Source: Methylacidiphilales bacterium (lineage in GTDB: Bacteria > Verrucomicrobiota > Verrucomicrobiia > Methylacidiphilales > UBA1321). From it: a stretch of DNA of 61,042 nucleotides. The stretch is from assembly GCA_021272165.1 (NCBI GenBank), contig JAJSLK010000067.1, forward strand, positions 1-61,042, written 5' to 3'. Below are positions 41,988 through 50,116 of the stretch, one piece after another (the stretch's first letter is position 1; each line of letters begins with the position of its first letter). The translations under genes were made by a program, and so were the position numbers. The notes beneath the pieces are model-generated. The model saw only the letters and a program-made list of their open reading frames with translations, ran no database searches and had not been told where the DNA came from.

Positions 41988-43106
41988 TCACCCCTTTATT
42001 CTGCTCACTTCCGGCAGTTCATCTCGATCAACCTTCAACTGTTTCAGCCGCAGTTGTCCGCACGCCGCGTCGATATCGTGGCCCTTCTCCCGCCGCACCG
42101 TTGCCGTCACCCTTGCTCCGGTCAGCACTCCGGCAAAACGGTCGATCGAAAAATCGCTTGGCCGCCGCCACTCCAGTCCCTCCACCGTATTGTAGGGAAT
42201 CAGGTTTACCTTCGCATGCAGCCGCCGGGCATGTTTGGCCAGGATCGCCGCCTGCTCCGCCGAGTCGTTCACGCCTTCGATCAGGATATACTCCAGCGTC
42301 ATCATCTTCCGTTTCTTCGCCTGGTAATCGGCGCAGGCCTCGAGCAGCACGGTGAGGGGATATTTCCGGTTCACCGGCATGATCTGCTGGCGCACCTCAT
42401 CGGTCGCGCCATGGAGTGAAAGTGCCAGCCGGATTTGCAGCGGCTGTTCAGACAGCTCGCGGATTTGCGGGGCCAGACCGCTGGTTGAGATTGTGATGTG
42501 CCGCGCGCCGATCCCCACGCCCCATGAGGCATTAATGATCGTCAGCGCCTTCATCAGGTTCTCATAATTGGCCAGCGGCTCGCCCATGCCCATGAAGACC
42601 AGATTATTGATCTTTTTTCCGGTGACCCGTTCTGTTTCGAGAATTTGCGCCACGATCTCGCCCGGCGTCAGGTTTCGTTTCCATCCTTCCAGGCCGCTCG
42701 CGCAAAATTTACAGCCATACGCGCAGCCGACCTGGGTTGAAAGACAAAGCGTGAACCGGTCGGAACGTTCGCCGAAGAGATCGGGCGACGCCGGGATCAG
42801 CACGCTCTCGACGTAGTCGCCACTGCGCAGTTCCCAGAGAAGCTTCCGCGTCGTATCGGCCGAACCCGTGACTCGGGCTGGCCGCAACGCGGTGAAATCA
42901 TACGCCGCTTCGAGATGCTGCCGTACGCCGGTCGGCAGATTTGACATCTCGCCGATGGAACCGGCGCGCTTCCGGAACAGCCACTCGGCCACCTGCTGGC
43001 GGCGGTAGTCGGGCCCGAAGAGGTTCCATTCTTCGGGCGCCTCGTCAAGCAGGAGGGGGCGCAGGGGTTTCACAGGTGAGTACAGGATACGCCGGGTGAA
43101 GGCCAT
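41988..43106 (-). CDS. rlmN: Dual-specificity 23S rRNA/tRNA adenine-C2 methyltransferase (radical SAM)
   Basis: The 372-residue protein matches RlmN, which methylates C2 of A2503 in 23S rRNA and A37 in some tRNAs. The radical SAM motif is in TQVGCAYGCKFCASGLEGWK (CxxxCxxC). VFMGMGEPLANYENLMKAL binds SAM, and the C-terminal ATVRREKGHDIDAACGQLR carries the resolving Cys. The start at 43106 is chosen because the codons upstream (to 43175) overlap the divergent neighbour. No clear ribosome binding site is seen. It is convergent with trmB across the repeat gap. Confidence 0.94.
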   Translation of the reverse strand: MAFTRRILYSPVKPLRPLLLDEAPEEWNLFGPDYRRQQVAEWLFRKRAGSIGEMSNLPTGVRQHLEAAYDFTALRPARVTGSADTTRKLLWELRSGDYVESVLIPASPDLFGERSDRFTLCLSTQVGCAYGCKFCASGLEGWKRNLTPGEIVAQILETERVTGKKINNLVFMGMGEPLANYENLMKALTIINASWGVGIGARHITISTSGLAPQIRELSEQPLQIRLALSLHGATDEVRQQIMPVNRKYPLTVLLEACADYQAKKRKMMTLEYILIEGVNDSAEQAAILAKHARRLHAKVNLIPYNTVEGLEWRRPSDFSIDRFAGVLTGARVTATVRREKGHDIDAACGQLRLKQLKVDRDELPEVSRIKG

Positions 43107-43155
43107 TGGCGAGACCTGCCTTGCCAGCCGGGAAATCCTTCCCCAAAATGATCCC

Positions 43156-44616
43156 ATGGACACACCGGCCCGCATTCGTCTTTACCAGTATTCCTATAGT
43201 CCATTCTGCATCCCCATCGAACTGGCTCTGCGCCACTCCGGCATTCCCTTCGAGGTCATGAACCTGAGGACGGGCGATCCATCTCCGGTCGTGCAACTCA
43301 CCAAGGGCGAATATTACATGGTCCCGGTCCTCGAGGACCTCTTCAGCCACGATCTGATCTACGACCGCAGTCCCTCCGGAGACGACGTTCCCCGTTACAT
43401 CGACAATCTCGCGCCGCTCATGCGCCTCTTCCCCACGGAGGTCGAAGGTATTCAGCGCATTTTCCTCAACTACATCGAAAACGAGTGTGAATCGCACGGC
43501 TTCAAGGTCTGCGATGCCTATCGCGACAACTGGATCAAGAGCGACCTCGAGCGCGGCCTGCATTGCCGCCACAAGGAGCGCAAATTCGGCCCCGGATGCA
43601 TTGAGGAATGGCAGCGGAACATCGCCGCCCTCATCCAGAAATTCCATCATTCGATCCAGCCTTTCGAGCAAATCCTGGCCAACCGCCCCTTTCTCACCGG
43701 CGACCAACCGGTTTATGCCGACTACGCGCTTTGCGGGGTGATCGGTAATTTTCTCTTCCCCGGCAACACCGCCCTGCCCGAAAACTGCCTTATGCTGGAG
43801 GCCTGGTACACCAAGATGCGCGCCGGGAATTTCCGCAGTGGTCTCGACGAAATTCAGCTCGCCTCTCACGAACAGTTCAGTGAACGTGCCGACCAGTACG
43901 GCAAATCCCACATCCTGGCCGACGTCGCCGATGTCGAAAAAGCGGTCAATGAACTCAAGATACGGCCCGGGACCGTTGCGCTCGACGTCGCCACTGGAAA
44001 CGGCCACACCGCCATTTATCTGGCCGAAAAGGGCTGCCAGGTCGTGGCCAGTGATATTTCGACGGCCATGCTCCAGCAGGCCGCGGCCCTCGCGGCGGAA
44101 AAAGGCGTTCAAGTCGATTTCCGCGAACACTCGGCGGAAAAATTGCCGTATAACGACAACACCTTCGGGCTCATCACCTGCCGGGTTGCCGCCCACCACT
44201 TCAGCTCGCCCGAAACCTTCATCCGGGAAACCGCTCGCGTTTTGAAGACTTACGGAAGCCTGGTGCTGATCGACAGCACCGTGCCCGATGATCATGTGGA
44301 GGCCAACAAATGGATGAATACGTTGGAACGCCTGCGTGATCCCAGTCATGTGGGATTCGTCGCGCCGGGGCAGTGGCGCCAATGGTGCATCCTGTCCGGC
44401 TTGACGGTGACCCGCGTGGCCGTCGAATCGTTCAAACAACCCGACATCAACTGGTATTTTAACGTGGCCAACACCCCGCCCGAAAATCGGAAGAAAGTAC
44501 TCGAAATGGTCGCCAAGGCCCCTGCCTCCGTCCGTGAGCTCTTCAAGATCGCTCAGGAAGATGGCAAGATCATCTGGTACTGGCGCCGTCTGACGCTGAT
44601 TGCCGGCAAGATGTAA
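43156..44616 (+). CDS. Fusion of a glutathione S-transferase-like domain and a class I SAM methyltransferase
   Basis: The 486-residue protein has two domains. Residues about 1-235 resemble a GST: a thioredoxin-like start RIRLYQYSYSPFCIPIELAL with a redox-type Cys18, a cis-Pro region YYMVPVLED, then an all-helical C-terminal half with RPFLTGDQPVYADYAL. Residues about 245-486 are a class I methyltransferase of the UbiE/Methyltransf_11 type: VALDVATGNGHTAIYLAEKG (SAM loop), DFREHSAEKLPYNDNTFGLI and ITCRVAAHHFSSP. The ATG at 43156 fits the GST start. The fusion is unusual and the substrate is unknown. It is divergent from rlmN and convergent with the VWA gene. Confidence 0.82.
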   Translation: MDTPARIRLYQYSYSPFCIPIELALRHSGIPFEVMNLRTGDPSPVVQLTKGEYYMVPVLEDLFSHDLIYDRSPSGDDVPRYIDNLAPLMRLFPTEVEGIQRIFLNYIENECESHGFKVCDAYRDNWIKSDLERGLHCRHKERKFGPGCIEEWQRNIAALIQKFHHSIQPFEQILANRPFLTGDQPVYADYALCGVIGNFLFPGNTALPENCLMLEAWYTKMRAGNFRSGLDEIQLASHEQFSERADQYGKSHILADVADVEKAVNELKIRPGTVALDVATGNGHTAIYLAEKGCQVVASDISTAMLQQAAALAAEKGVQVDFREHSAEKLPYNDNTFGLITCRVAAHHFSSPETFIRETARVLKTYGSLVLIDSTVPDDHVEANKWMNTLERLRDPSHVGFVAPGQWRQWCILSGLTVTRVAVESFKQPDINWYFNVANTPPENRKKVLEMVAKAPASVRELFKIAQEDGKIIWYWRRLTLIAGKM

Positions 44617-44622
44617 GACTGG

Positions 44623-45594
44623 TCACGGAGTGGCGGTTTCCTGCTTGCTCGCAGGCTTGGCCGAGGTCAGCAAGCCGGTATCGCTATTGACCTGCTCGGC
44701 GACATAAGTGCCGCCTTCCTGGTCGGCCAATCCCTGCAGCAGCCGGACCGCCTCGGTCTGGGGGCGGGGCGCAATGCCCACGACGGTCAGGCCCGGGCAA
44801 TGTCCCTTCGGGCCCAGAATTTCTTCCGCCTTCGGCATCAGGTCAGTGTAGGTGACATTCAAATCGCCATCCGTGACCAGGACCAGCCGGCCCGAACCCA
44901 GCTCCCGCGCCGAGGCAAAACCGGCGGGAAGATTCGTCCCGCCGCCGCAATCGACGTCACGCATAATGAACCGGACCGCCGCTTCCCGAGTCGCATGGCT
45001 GGAGGCGACCAGCGGACCGCTGTTGAGGGCCTTTTCGCCATAGAGCGTGATCGCGAACGGCGCGCCGTCCGGCAATGCCCGGATCTGTCGGGCCAGTTCC
45101 GCCCGCGCGAACGCCAGCCGTGTCGACCCGGCAAACGGCTCATACATGCTCCCGGAGACATCCAGCACAAAAACCACCCCTTTTTTTCCGTCCAGCTGCG
45201 GTGCCGGCTGCGGAGACAAGAGAGCTTCCGGCGGAAGGTCCCGGACATGGGCATTCGGGTTTGCCTCCAAGGCCACGGACGGCGGTGGCGGCGCCGCAAC
45301 TTTTTTAACTGCTACGGACGGCGACGTCATGACAGTCTTGGTCATGGGCGCGCTGGCGGCCGGCATTTTTGTATGAGCACCGGCGGGCACCGGATTTGGC
45401 GAGTCGGGAACGTTTTCCGACGCCAGCAGAACGAGCGTCATCTTTTTCTGGTCCGTGCTGGAATCGGGCGTGTTGACGCTCCTTTGCGACTGACAGAGAA
45501 CATATCCCGTAGCCAAAGCGCCGTGGAGGGCGACGGAGAGCGCCAACATCTGGGGAAATCCGAAGCGCACGAGATTCATGCTGGGTATTTTCAA
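44623..45594 (-). CDS. von Willebrand factor A domain protein with N-terminal membrane anchor
   Basis: The 323-residue protein has a membrane helix (about residues 12-32, FPQMLALSVALHGALATG), a Pro/Ala-rich linker of about 80 residues, and a VWA domain (about 138-300). The MIDAS metal site is intact: DVSGSM gives Asp145, Ser147 and Ser149, with Thr in CGGGTNLPAG and Asp in VLVTDGDLN. The topology resembles TonB-like anchored proteins. The start is fixed by an ATGA overlap with the preceding small gene. Function unknown: such proteins mediate metal-dependent binding in the periplasm. Confidence 0.72.
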   Translation of the reverse strand: MKIPSMNLVRFGFPQMLALSVALHGALATGYVLCQSQRSVNTPDSSTDQKKMTLVLLASENVPDSPNPVPAGAHTKMPAASAPMTKTVMTSPSVAVKKVAAPPPPSVALEANPNAHVRDLPPEALLSPQPAPQLDGKKGVVFVLDVSGSMYEPFAGSTRLAFARAELARQIRALPDGAPFAITLYGEKALNSGPLVASSHATREAAVRFIMRDVDCGGGTNLPAGFASARELGSGRLVLVTDGDLNVTYTDLMPKAEEILGPKGHCPGLTVVGIAPRPQTEAVRLLQGLADQEGGTYVAEQVNSDTGLLTSAKPASKQETATP

Positions 45595-45881
45595 CTTCGT
45601 TCGACGTCAACGAGCGCCTGGAAAGCCGGGGAAGATTTTACCGGATGATAGGGGACGACTTTGACGTCGAGGCCGGGAACAAACGCATCCTCACCGGGCA
45701 GAAATTCGGGATCAATGCCGTAAAAAAGTGTCACGTTGGCCAGAACTTCGCCCTTGCGCATGAAGATGAACGACTTGGTGTTAACCGGGCGGCGATGGAT
45801 TTGGCCGCTGCGCTCCTCTTCCTGATAGTTGACAACGCTCGCGTAAATCCGGACATCCTGCAGTGCTGTTATGGTCAGCAT
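45591..45881 (-). CDS. Hypothetical protein, 96 residues, coupled to the VWA gene
   Basis: From the ATG at 45881 the protein has 96 residues: a soluble, beta-rich sequence including VRIYASVVNYQEEERSGQIH, SFIFMRKGEVLANVTLFYGI and FVPGLDVKVVPYHPVKSSPA. There is no signal peptide or cysteine. No family is recognised. Its stop overlaps the VWA start by four bases, so they are probably made together. A candidate promoter (TTGCTC, 17 bases, TAAAAC) ends eight bases before the ATG, which implies little or no leader. The longer frame upstream overlaps proC and is not used. Confidence 0.5.
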   Translation of the reverse strand: MLTITALQDVRIYASVVNYQEEERSGQIHRRPVNTKSFIFMRKGEVLANVTLFYGIDPEFLPGEDAFVPGLDVKVVPYHPVKSSPAFQALVDVERS

Positions 45882-45954
45882 GACTATCGGTTTTACTCTG
45901 AGGAATGAAATAGAGCAATCATATCTTAAGAAGACTAAAGCTGAGGCGGAGGCA

Positions 45955-46767
45955 TCACAGCTCACCGCGGGCCAGGGCCTCGGCGCGATTTTTGGCAGCG
46001 AGCAGACAAGCGGCGACGAGGTTGTTTAATGAATCGTTCTCTTCAAGGACGGCGCAACCGGCGAGCGTGGTTCCGCGTGGACTTTTCACCTGCGCGGCAA
46101 GTTCCATGGGCGTCAGGGAGGATCGATCAGCGAGGCGGCAGGAACCGAGCAAGGTTTGAATAGCGAGTTCACGGGCCAGCTTTTCGGGGAGGCCGAGGTT
46201 AACGGCACCAAGCGTAAGCGCCTCGATGAAATGAAAAACATAGGCCGGTCCGCTGCCGGAGAGGGCGGTGACCGCGTTGATCTGACTTTCTTCAACCCGC
46301 CAGGCCTTGCCTGCGGAGGAGAGGACGCGATGGACGAGTTCCAGGTCTTCATCCGTGACGTTTGGGCCGCCGGCATAGACGCTGGCGCCATTGCCGACCT
46401 GCATCGGCGTGTTGGGCATGGAACGGACGACGCGCGCACCGGGATGAAGAGCGGCGGTGATTTTTTCCAGCGGGATGCCGGCCATGAGCGAGAGAACAAG
46501 TTTCCCGGCGCTGGGTTCACGCAGGGCAGGAGCAATCTCGGGAAAGACCTGCGGCTTCACGGCGAGAATGACGAGATCGCTCTCACGCGCGACTTTCGCA
46601 TTGTCGGGCGTCCACTGTGAGCCGGGCAGGAGATCGAGAAAGGGCTGGCCGTCCTGCGGTAGAGGCGCGGAACAGATCAGGTGAGAGGCGGGAACGATTC
46701 CGCCGGAGACGAGCCCCTGTCCCAGCGCTCGCGCCATGATGCCGGCGCCGATAAATCCAATGATCAT
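45955..46767 (-). CDS. proC: Pyrroline-5-carboxylate reductase
   Basis: The 270-residue enzyme carries out the last step of proline synthesis with NAD(P)H. The N-terminal Rossmann motif MIIGFIGAGIMARALGQGL, the AVKPQVFPEI segment, MPNTPMQVGNGASVYAGGP and the C-terminal SGSGPAYVFHFIEALTLGAV with SPRGTTLAGC are all present and intact. Its start overlaps the stop of the upstream NtrC-type regulator (ATGA), so the two are co-translated even though their roles are unrelated. Confidence 0.94.
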   Translation of the reverse strand: MIIGFIGAGIMARALGQGLVSGGIVPASHLICSAPLPQDGQPFLDLLPGSQWTPDNAKVARESDLVILAVKPQVFPEIAPALREPSAGKLVLSLMAGIPLEKITAALHPGARVVRSMPNTPMQVGNGASVYAGGPNVTDEDLELVHRVLSSAGKAWRVEESQINAVTALSGSGPAYVFHFIEALTLGAVNLGLPEKLARELAIQTLLGSCRLADRSSLTPMELAAQVKSPRGTTLAGCAVLEENDSLNNLVAACLLAAKNRAEALARGEL

Positions 46768-48212
46768 ACCTCCAGCCCGAACTTTTTCAGCTTGGTGTAA
46801 AGGGTGGGGCGATGAATGCCAAGGAGTTCGGCGGCTTTCTTTTTATTGCCGTTGCATTGTTCGAGTGCGGCGAGGAGCGCGGCTTTTTCGCGCTCGGCTA
46901 AATTGAGCGATTGCGAATCGGTCATGAGTGGACGAAGGCGGGGCGCGCCGGGGACATCGGTATTTTCCGAAGCCAAGGCTTCGGGCTCGATGGGCGTGCT
47001 GTGGACCACCTCGTGGGGCAGATTGCGCGGCGTGATCATACTGCCCTGAGCAAGGACGACGGAGCGCTCGATGACGTTCTGCAACTGGCGGACATTGCCA
47101 GGCCAATGGTAACGGAGGAGGGCGTCGTAGGCTTCCGATTGAATCGTGAGAAGCGGCTTGTTCATCTTCGTGCAGAAGCGCTGGAGAAAAAGCTGGGCCA
47201 GTTCGGGTATGTCTTCAGTGCGTTCGCGAAGGGGAGGAATGGAAAGGGTAAATGTGTTGAGGCGATAATAGAGGTCTTCGCGAAGACGTCCGCTGCGGAT
47301 GGCTTCCTCGGGCCGGCGATTACTGGCGGCGACGAGCCGGAAATCGGCCTTGATAATCTGGGTGCTGCCGAGGGGGCGGAATTCACGTTCCTGGAGAACG
47401 CGGAGAAAACGGGTCTGGAGGTCGATGGGCATTTCGGCAATTTCATCGAGGAAAAGAGTCCCTTCGGCAGCGGCGCTGAGCATGCCGGGGAAATCCTGGC
47501 TGGCACCGGTGAAGGCGCCCTTTTTATAACCGAAAAGTTCGCCTTCGATCATGTTTTGGGGAAAAGCGGCACAGTTGAGTTTGATGAGCGGGCCCTCGGA
47601 CCGGGGACTTTTTTCGTGAATGCGGTTGGCGAAGATTTCCTTCCCGACGCCGCTTTCACCGACGATGAGGACATTGGCCTCGCTGGGTGCAACCTGATCA
47701 ATTAACTCAAAAAGCTCCCGCATCTTGACGTTCTTGAAAACGGGCTGGAGCTGGGCCTCGGCGCGCTGGACGCGTTTTTTCAGCCGTTCGGTTTCCTCGC
47801 GAAGCTGGACGGTTTCCTGGCGCAGGCCGCGCTGCTCCAGTGCCTTGGCGACGAGGCTGAGAAGTTCCTCAGGAACGTAGGGTTTGCTGATGAAATGGAA
47901 GGCGCCGACCTTGATGGAGGCGATGGCATTGTTGAGGGAATCGTGGGCGGTGACGACGATGACGGGGAGGGAGGGGTGATCCCGGCGGATGGTTTGCAGG
48001 AGATCGAGGCCCTCGTTGTCGGGTAAGCCAAGGTCGAGGAGCAGGACGTCGGGGTTCTGCTCAGTGATCATCTGCTGGCCCTGGCGGCCGGTGAAGGCGG
48101 AGGCGGTGGCGTAGCCGCGGCGTTCGAGAATGGAGGCGAGGGTTGCCTGAATGTTTTTCTCGTCGTCGATGATGCCGATCAGCGGCTTGGGATTCGTGGA
48201 CACGTTCGGCAA
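46764..48212 (-). CDS. Sigma-54-dependent NtrC-family response regulator
   Basis: The 482-residue protein has a receiver domain (residues about 8-125) with the phosphoryl-accepting Asp in VLLLDLGLPDNEG and the conserved FISKPY Lys. An AAA+ domain (about 160-395) has Walker A GESGVGKEIF, the sigma-54 contact motif GAFTGA and Walker B GTLFLDEIAEMP. A Fis-type helix-turn-helix follows at the C-terminus (KKKAAELLGIHRPTLYTKLK). It activates sigma-54 promoters on phosphorylation. No histidine kinase is adjacent, so it is an orphan regulator in this window. The gene overlaps proC by four bases. Confidence 0.92.
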   Translation of the reverse strand: MPNVSTNPKPLIGIIDDEKNIQATLASILERRGYATASAFTGRQGQQMITEQNPDVLLLDLGLPDNEGLDLLQTIRRDHPSLPVIVVTAHDSLNNAIASIKVGAFHFISKPYVPEELLSLVAKALEQRGLRQETVQLREETERLKKRVQRAEAQLQPVFKNVKMRELFELIDQVAPSEANVLIVGESGVGKEIFANRIHEKSPRSEGPLIKLNCAAFPQNMIEGELFGYKKGAFTGASQDFPGMLSAAAEGTLFLDEIAEMPIDLQTRFLRVLQEREFRPLGSTQIIKADFRLVAASNRRPEEAIRSGRLREDLYYRLNTFTLSIPPLRERTEDIPELAQLFLQRFCTKMNKPLLTIQSEAYDALLRYHWPGNVRQLQNVIERSVVLAQGSMITPRNLPHEVVHSTPIEPEALASENTDVPGAPRLRPLMTDSQSLNLAEREKAALLAALEQCNGNKKKAAELLGIHRPTLYTKLKKFGLEV

Positions 48213-48256
48213 TTAGTTTACACAGCTTTCGGCGGGAAAGCCAGAACCACGCGAGG

Positions 48257-48742
48257 TCAGAGAGGGTCGTTTCGGGTGGCCTTGCAGATATCGCGCGCGA
48301 CGATGATAGCCTCCTGTTCCATGCGGCCGAAGGGATAGCCCGGATCCATGCATTCCCGGAGATATTCCTGGAGAAAGGCCCCAATGCCGTTGCGTTTTTC
48401 GTACTGGCTGACGTGGACGCATTCGTGAACCAGACTATAGCGGTCATCCCAATGATCCTCCCGCAGGCAGATGCCGTAACCGAAGGTCAGCGCGACCGAC
48501 TTGGTGCTGAAGAGTCCAATTTGTTTGGCGATGAACATGATATCCTCGTTGAGCAACTGGGGAAGGGTCTTGACGCGGAGCACGCGGATTTTTTCCGGGG
48601 ATTGGACGCCGGCGCGGCGGGCATCGATGAGCTGATCGCGATTGAGGGCGATGCCTTGGGAGAGAAAATACTTTTGTTGTTCTTCAGCCCAGGAGCAGGC
48701 GATGGGTAAAAAGACGGGAAGCGAGGGCAGAAAACTTTTCAT
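48257..48742 (-). CDS. Hypothetical protein with HExxH metalloprotease-like motif
   Basis: The 161-residue protein has a hydrophobic N-terminus (SFLPSLPVFLPIACSW) that could be a short signal or membrane-associated segment. A zinc-protease-like motif HECVH lies at residues 106-110 in SLVHECVHVSQYEKRNG, and a third ligand could be a Glu in the helix near MEQEAIIVAR. This resembles minimal peptidase-like proteins of the DUF4157 or similar classes. Activity is unproven. It is transcribed in the same direction as the regulator and aat, with 44 bases before the regulator. Confidence 0.55.
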   Translation of the reverse strand: MKSFLPSLPVFLPIACSWAEEQQKYFLSQGIALNRDQLIDARRAGVQSPEKIRVLRVKTLPQLLNEDIMFIAKQIGLFSTKSVALTFGYGICLREDHWDDRYSLVHECVHVSQYEKRNGIGAFLQEYLRECMDPGYPFGRMEQEAIIVARDICKATRNDPL

Positions 48743-48765
48743 GGGTTGGGAAGCCGGTTCTTATC

Positions 48766-49419
48766 TCAAAAATGCGTGGGGGTACGCAAGGCTGAGGAGA
48801 GCCGTTCCAAATAATCCCGGCGGCGGATTTCGATGGCGCCGAGGCGGGCGGTGAGGGGTGAAAGAACCTGGGTATCGAAGAGGATAAACCTGCGCTCGCG
48901 GAGGTGATCCATCAAATGGCTGAGGGCGATCTTGGAGGCGTCGGTGACGCGATGGAACATTGATTCGCCGGCGAAGAAGCCATGGATGGCAACGCCATAA
49001 ATGCCGCCGACCAGGGTGTCGCCTTCCCAGACTTCAATGCTGTGAGCATGGCCCTGACGATGGAGTTCGATATAGGCATCGACGAAACGGGGGCTGATCC
49101 AGGTCGATTCACGGCCGGGAGCTGGTGCGGAGCAGGCACGGATGACGGCGCTGAAATCGCGGTCAATGGTCAGTTGATAGGGATGATGGCGCAGCTTGTG
49201 GAGAAGACGCTTGGGCGGGGAGAAAGTATTGATGTCGAAAATGGCACGAGGATCGGGTGACCACCAAGTGAGGGGATCATCGGTCCAAGGGAAAATGCCG
49301 GCCCGATAAGCCGTGAGCAGCCGCGGGACGGTAAGATCGCCCCCCAGGGCTAGGAGCCCCTCGCGATTGGCGGCCCTGTGATCGGGGAAAGCCAGACTGT
49401 CGGGACGCAGAATGGTCAT
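48766..49419 (-). CDS. aat: Leucyl/phenylalanyl-tRNA--protein transferase
   Basis: The 217-residue enzyme adds leucine or phenylalanine to proteins with N-terminal Arg or Lys, marking them for ClpS/ClpAP degradation. The signature regions are GLLALGGDLTVPRLLTAYRA, GIFPWTDDPLTWWSPDPRAI, STWISPRFVDAYIELHRQGH, AHSIEVWEGDTLVGGIYGVA and GESMFHRVTDASKIALSHLM. All are intact. The gene is followed by the HExxH gene after 23 bases on the same strand. Confidence 0.95.
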   Translation of the reverse strand: MTILRPDSLAFPDHRAANREGLLALGGDLTVPRLLTAYRAGIFPWTDDPLTWWSPDPRAIFDINTFSPPKRLLHKLRHHPYQLTIDRDFSAVIRACSAPAPGRESTWISPRFVDAYIELHRQGHAHSIEVWEGDTLVGGIYGVAIHGFFAGESMFHRVTDASKIALSHLMDHLRERRFILFDTQVLSPLTARLGAIEIRRRDYLERLSSALRTPTHF

Positions 49420-49434
49420 ATTCTGAACGAAAAC

Positions 49435-49767
49435 CTAAAGGGGATCATGTCCTGTTCCCTCGGTAAGCAGGATGTAGACCTGGGCGAGGGCAACGATGAC
49501 ACTCAAAACCACAATGAGCATGGCCGGCATGGCTTTGCGGGTATTTACGTAGCGTCGGCCCATGATGAAAATGAGAACAAGACTGAGGATGAGCGCGGCG
49601 TAAGGGGCGAAATGCCAAGTGTGGTTAGAGCCAATAAAAATAGCCAGAAGACCGCAGACAAGTCCGGCGATAAGTGAGGGAACACTGCCTGCCTTGATGT
49701 AACCCATGATGCCGCCAATAATGAGAACGAGGCCGTAAATCCAAAGGAGGAGGACAGTCCAAGCCAT
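49435..49767 (-). CDS. TMEM14/UPF0136-family small membrane protein
   Basis: The 110-residue protein has about four membrane helices: WTVLLLWIYGLVLIIGGIMG, SLIAGLVCGLLAIFIG, YAALILSLVLIFIMG and MPAMLIVVLSVIVALAQVYI. The opening with GGIMGYIKAGSVPSLIAGL is characteristic of the TMEM14/UPF0136 family. In eukaryotes a relative moves heme precursors across mitochondrial membranes; bacterial roles are not defined. It lies 15 bases upstream of aat on the same strand. Confidence 0.75.
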   Translation of the reverse strand: MAWTVLLLWIYGLVLIIGGIMGYIKAGSVPSLIAGLVCGLLAIFIGSNHTWHFAPYAALILSLVLIFIMGRRYVNTRKAMPAMLIVVLSVIVALAQVYILLTEGTGHDPL

Positions 49768-49918
49768 ACCTCTAGTTTGCCTGACTTCTGCCCCGCATGC
49801 AACGGGAAGGGATAAATGGCAATATTTTGCCCCACTTCATCCGATCTGGGCTTTTGCGAAGGTTTGTTGTAAGAGGAATTGAAGCGAACTGGCTGATTCC
49901 AAAAAGGTTACTGACGCA

Positions 49919-49947
49919 TTGACAACTAATTGGTGGGCGGCTATTTG
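49919..49947 (+). promoter_or_regulatory. Candidate promoter upstream of the DUF2298 gene
   Basis: A perfect TTGACA (49919) is followed by 17 bases and TATTTG (49942), three of six matches. A second AT-rich stretch, GGTATATAAAGAG, occurs at 50065 and could be an alternative -10. The rest of the 349-base gap (49768-50116) shows no gene or repeat. Confidence 0.4.
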
Positions 49948-50116
49948 GAAGGAACTTAGTTGGCTTACAATTTCAGGGTAACAATTCGTCGAACTGCCTC
50001 TGTTTGATCGTGTTTTCTTTCGCCGAAATCGAAATAATTTTCTTAATAGATGTTACGCCTCACAGGTATATAAAGAGTAAGCAGAGTCATTCATCAATGG
50101 TAGTCGACCTTTTCCT

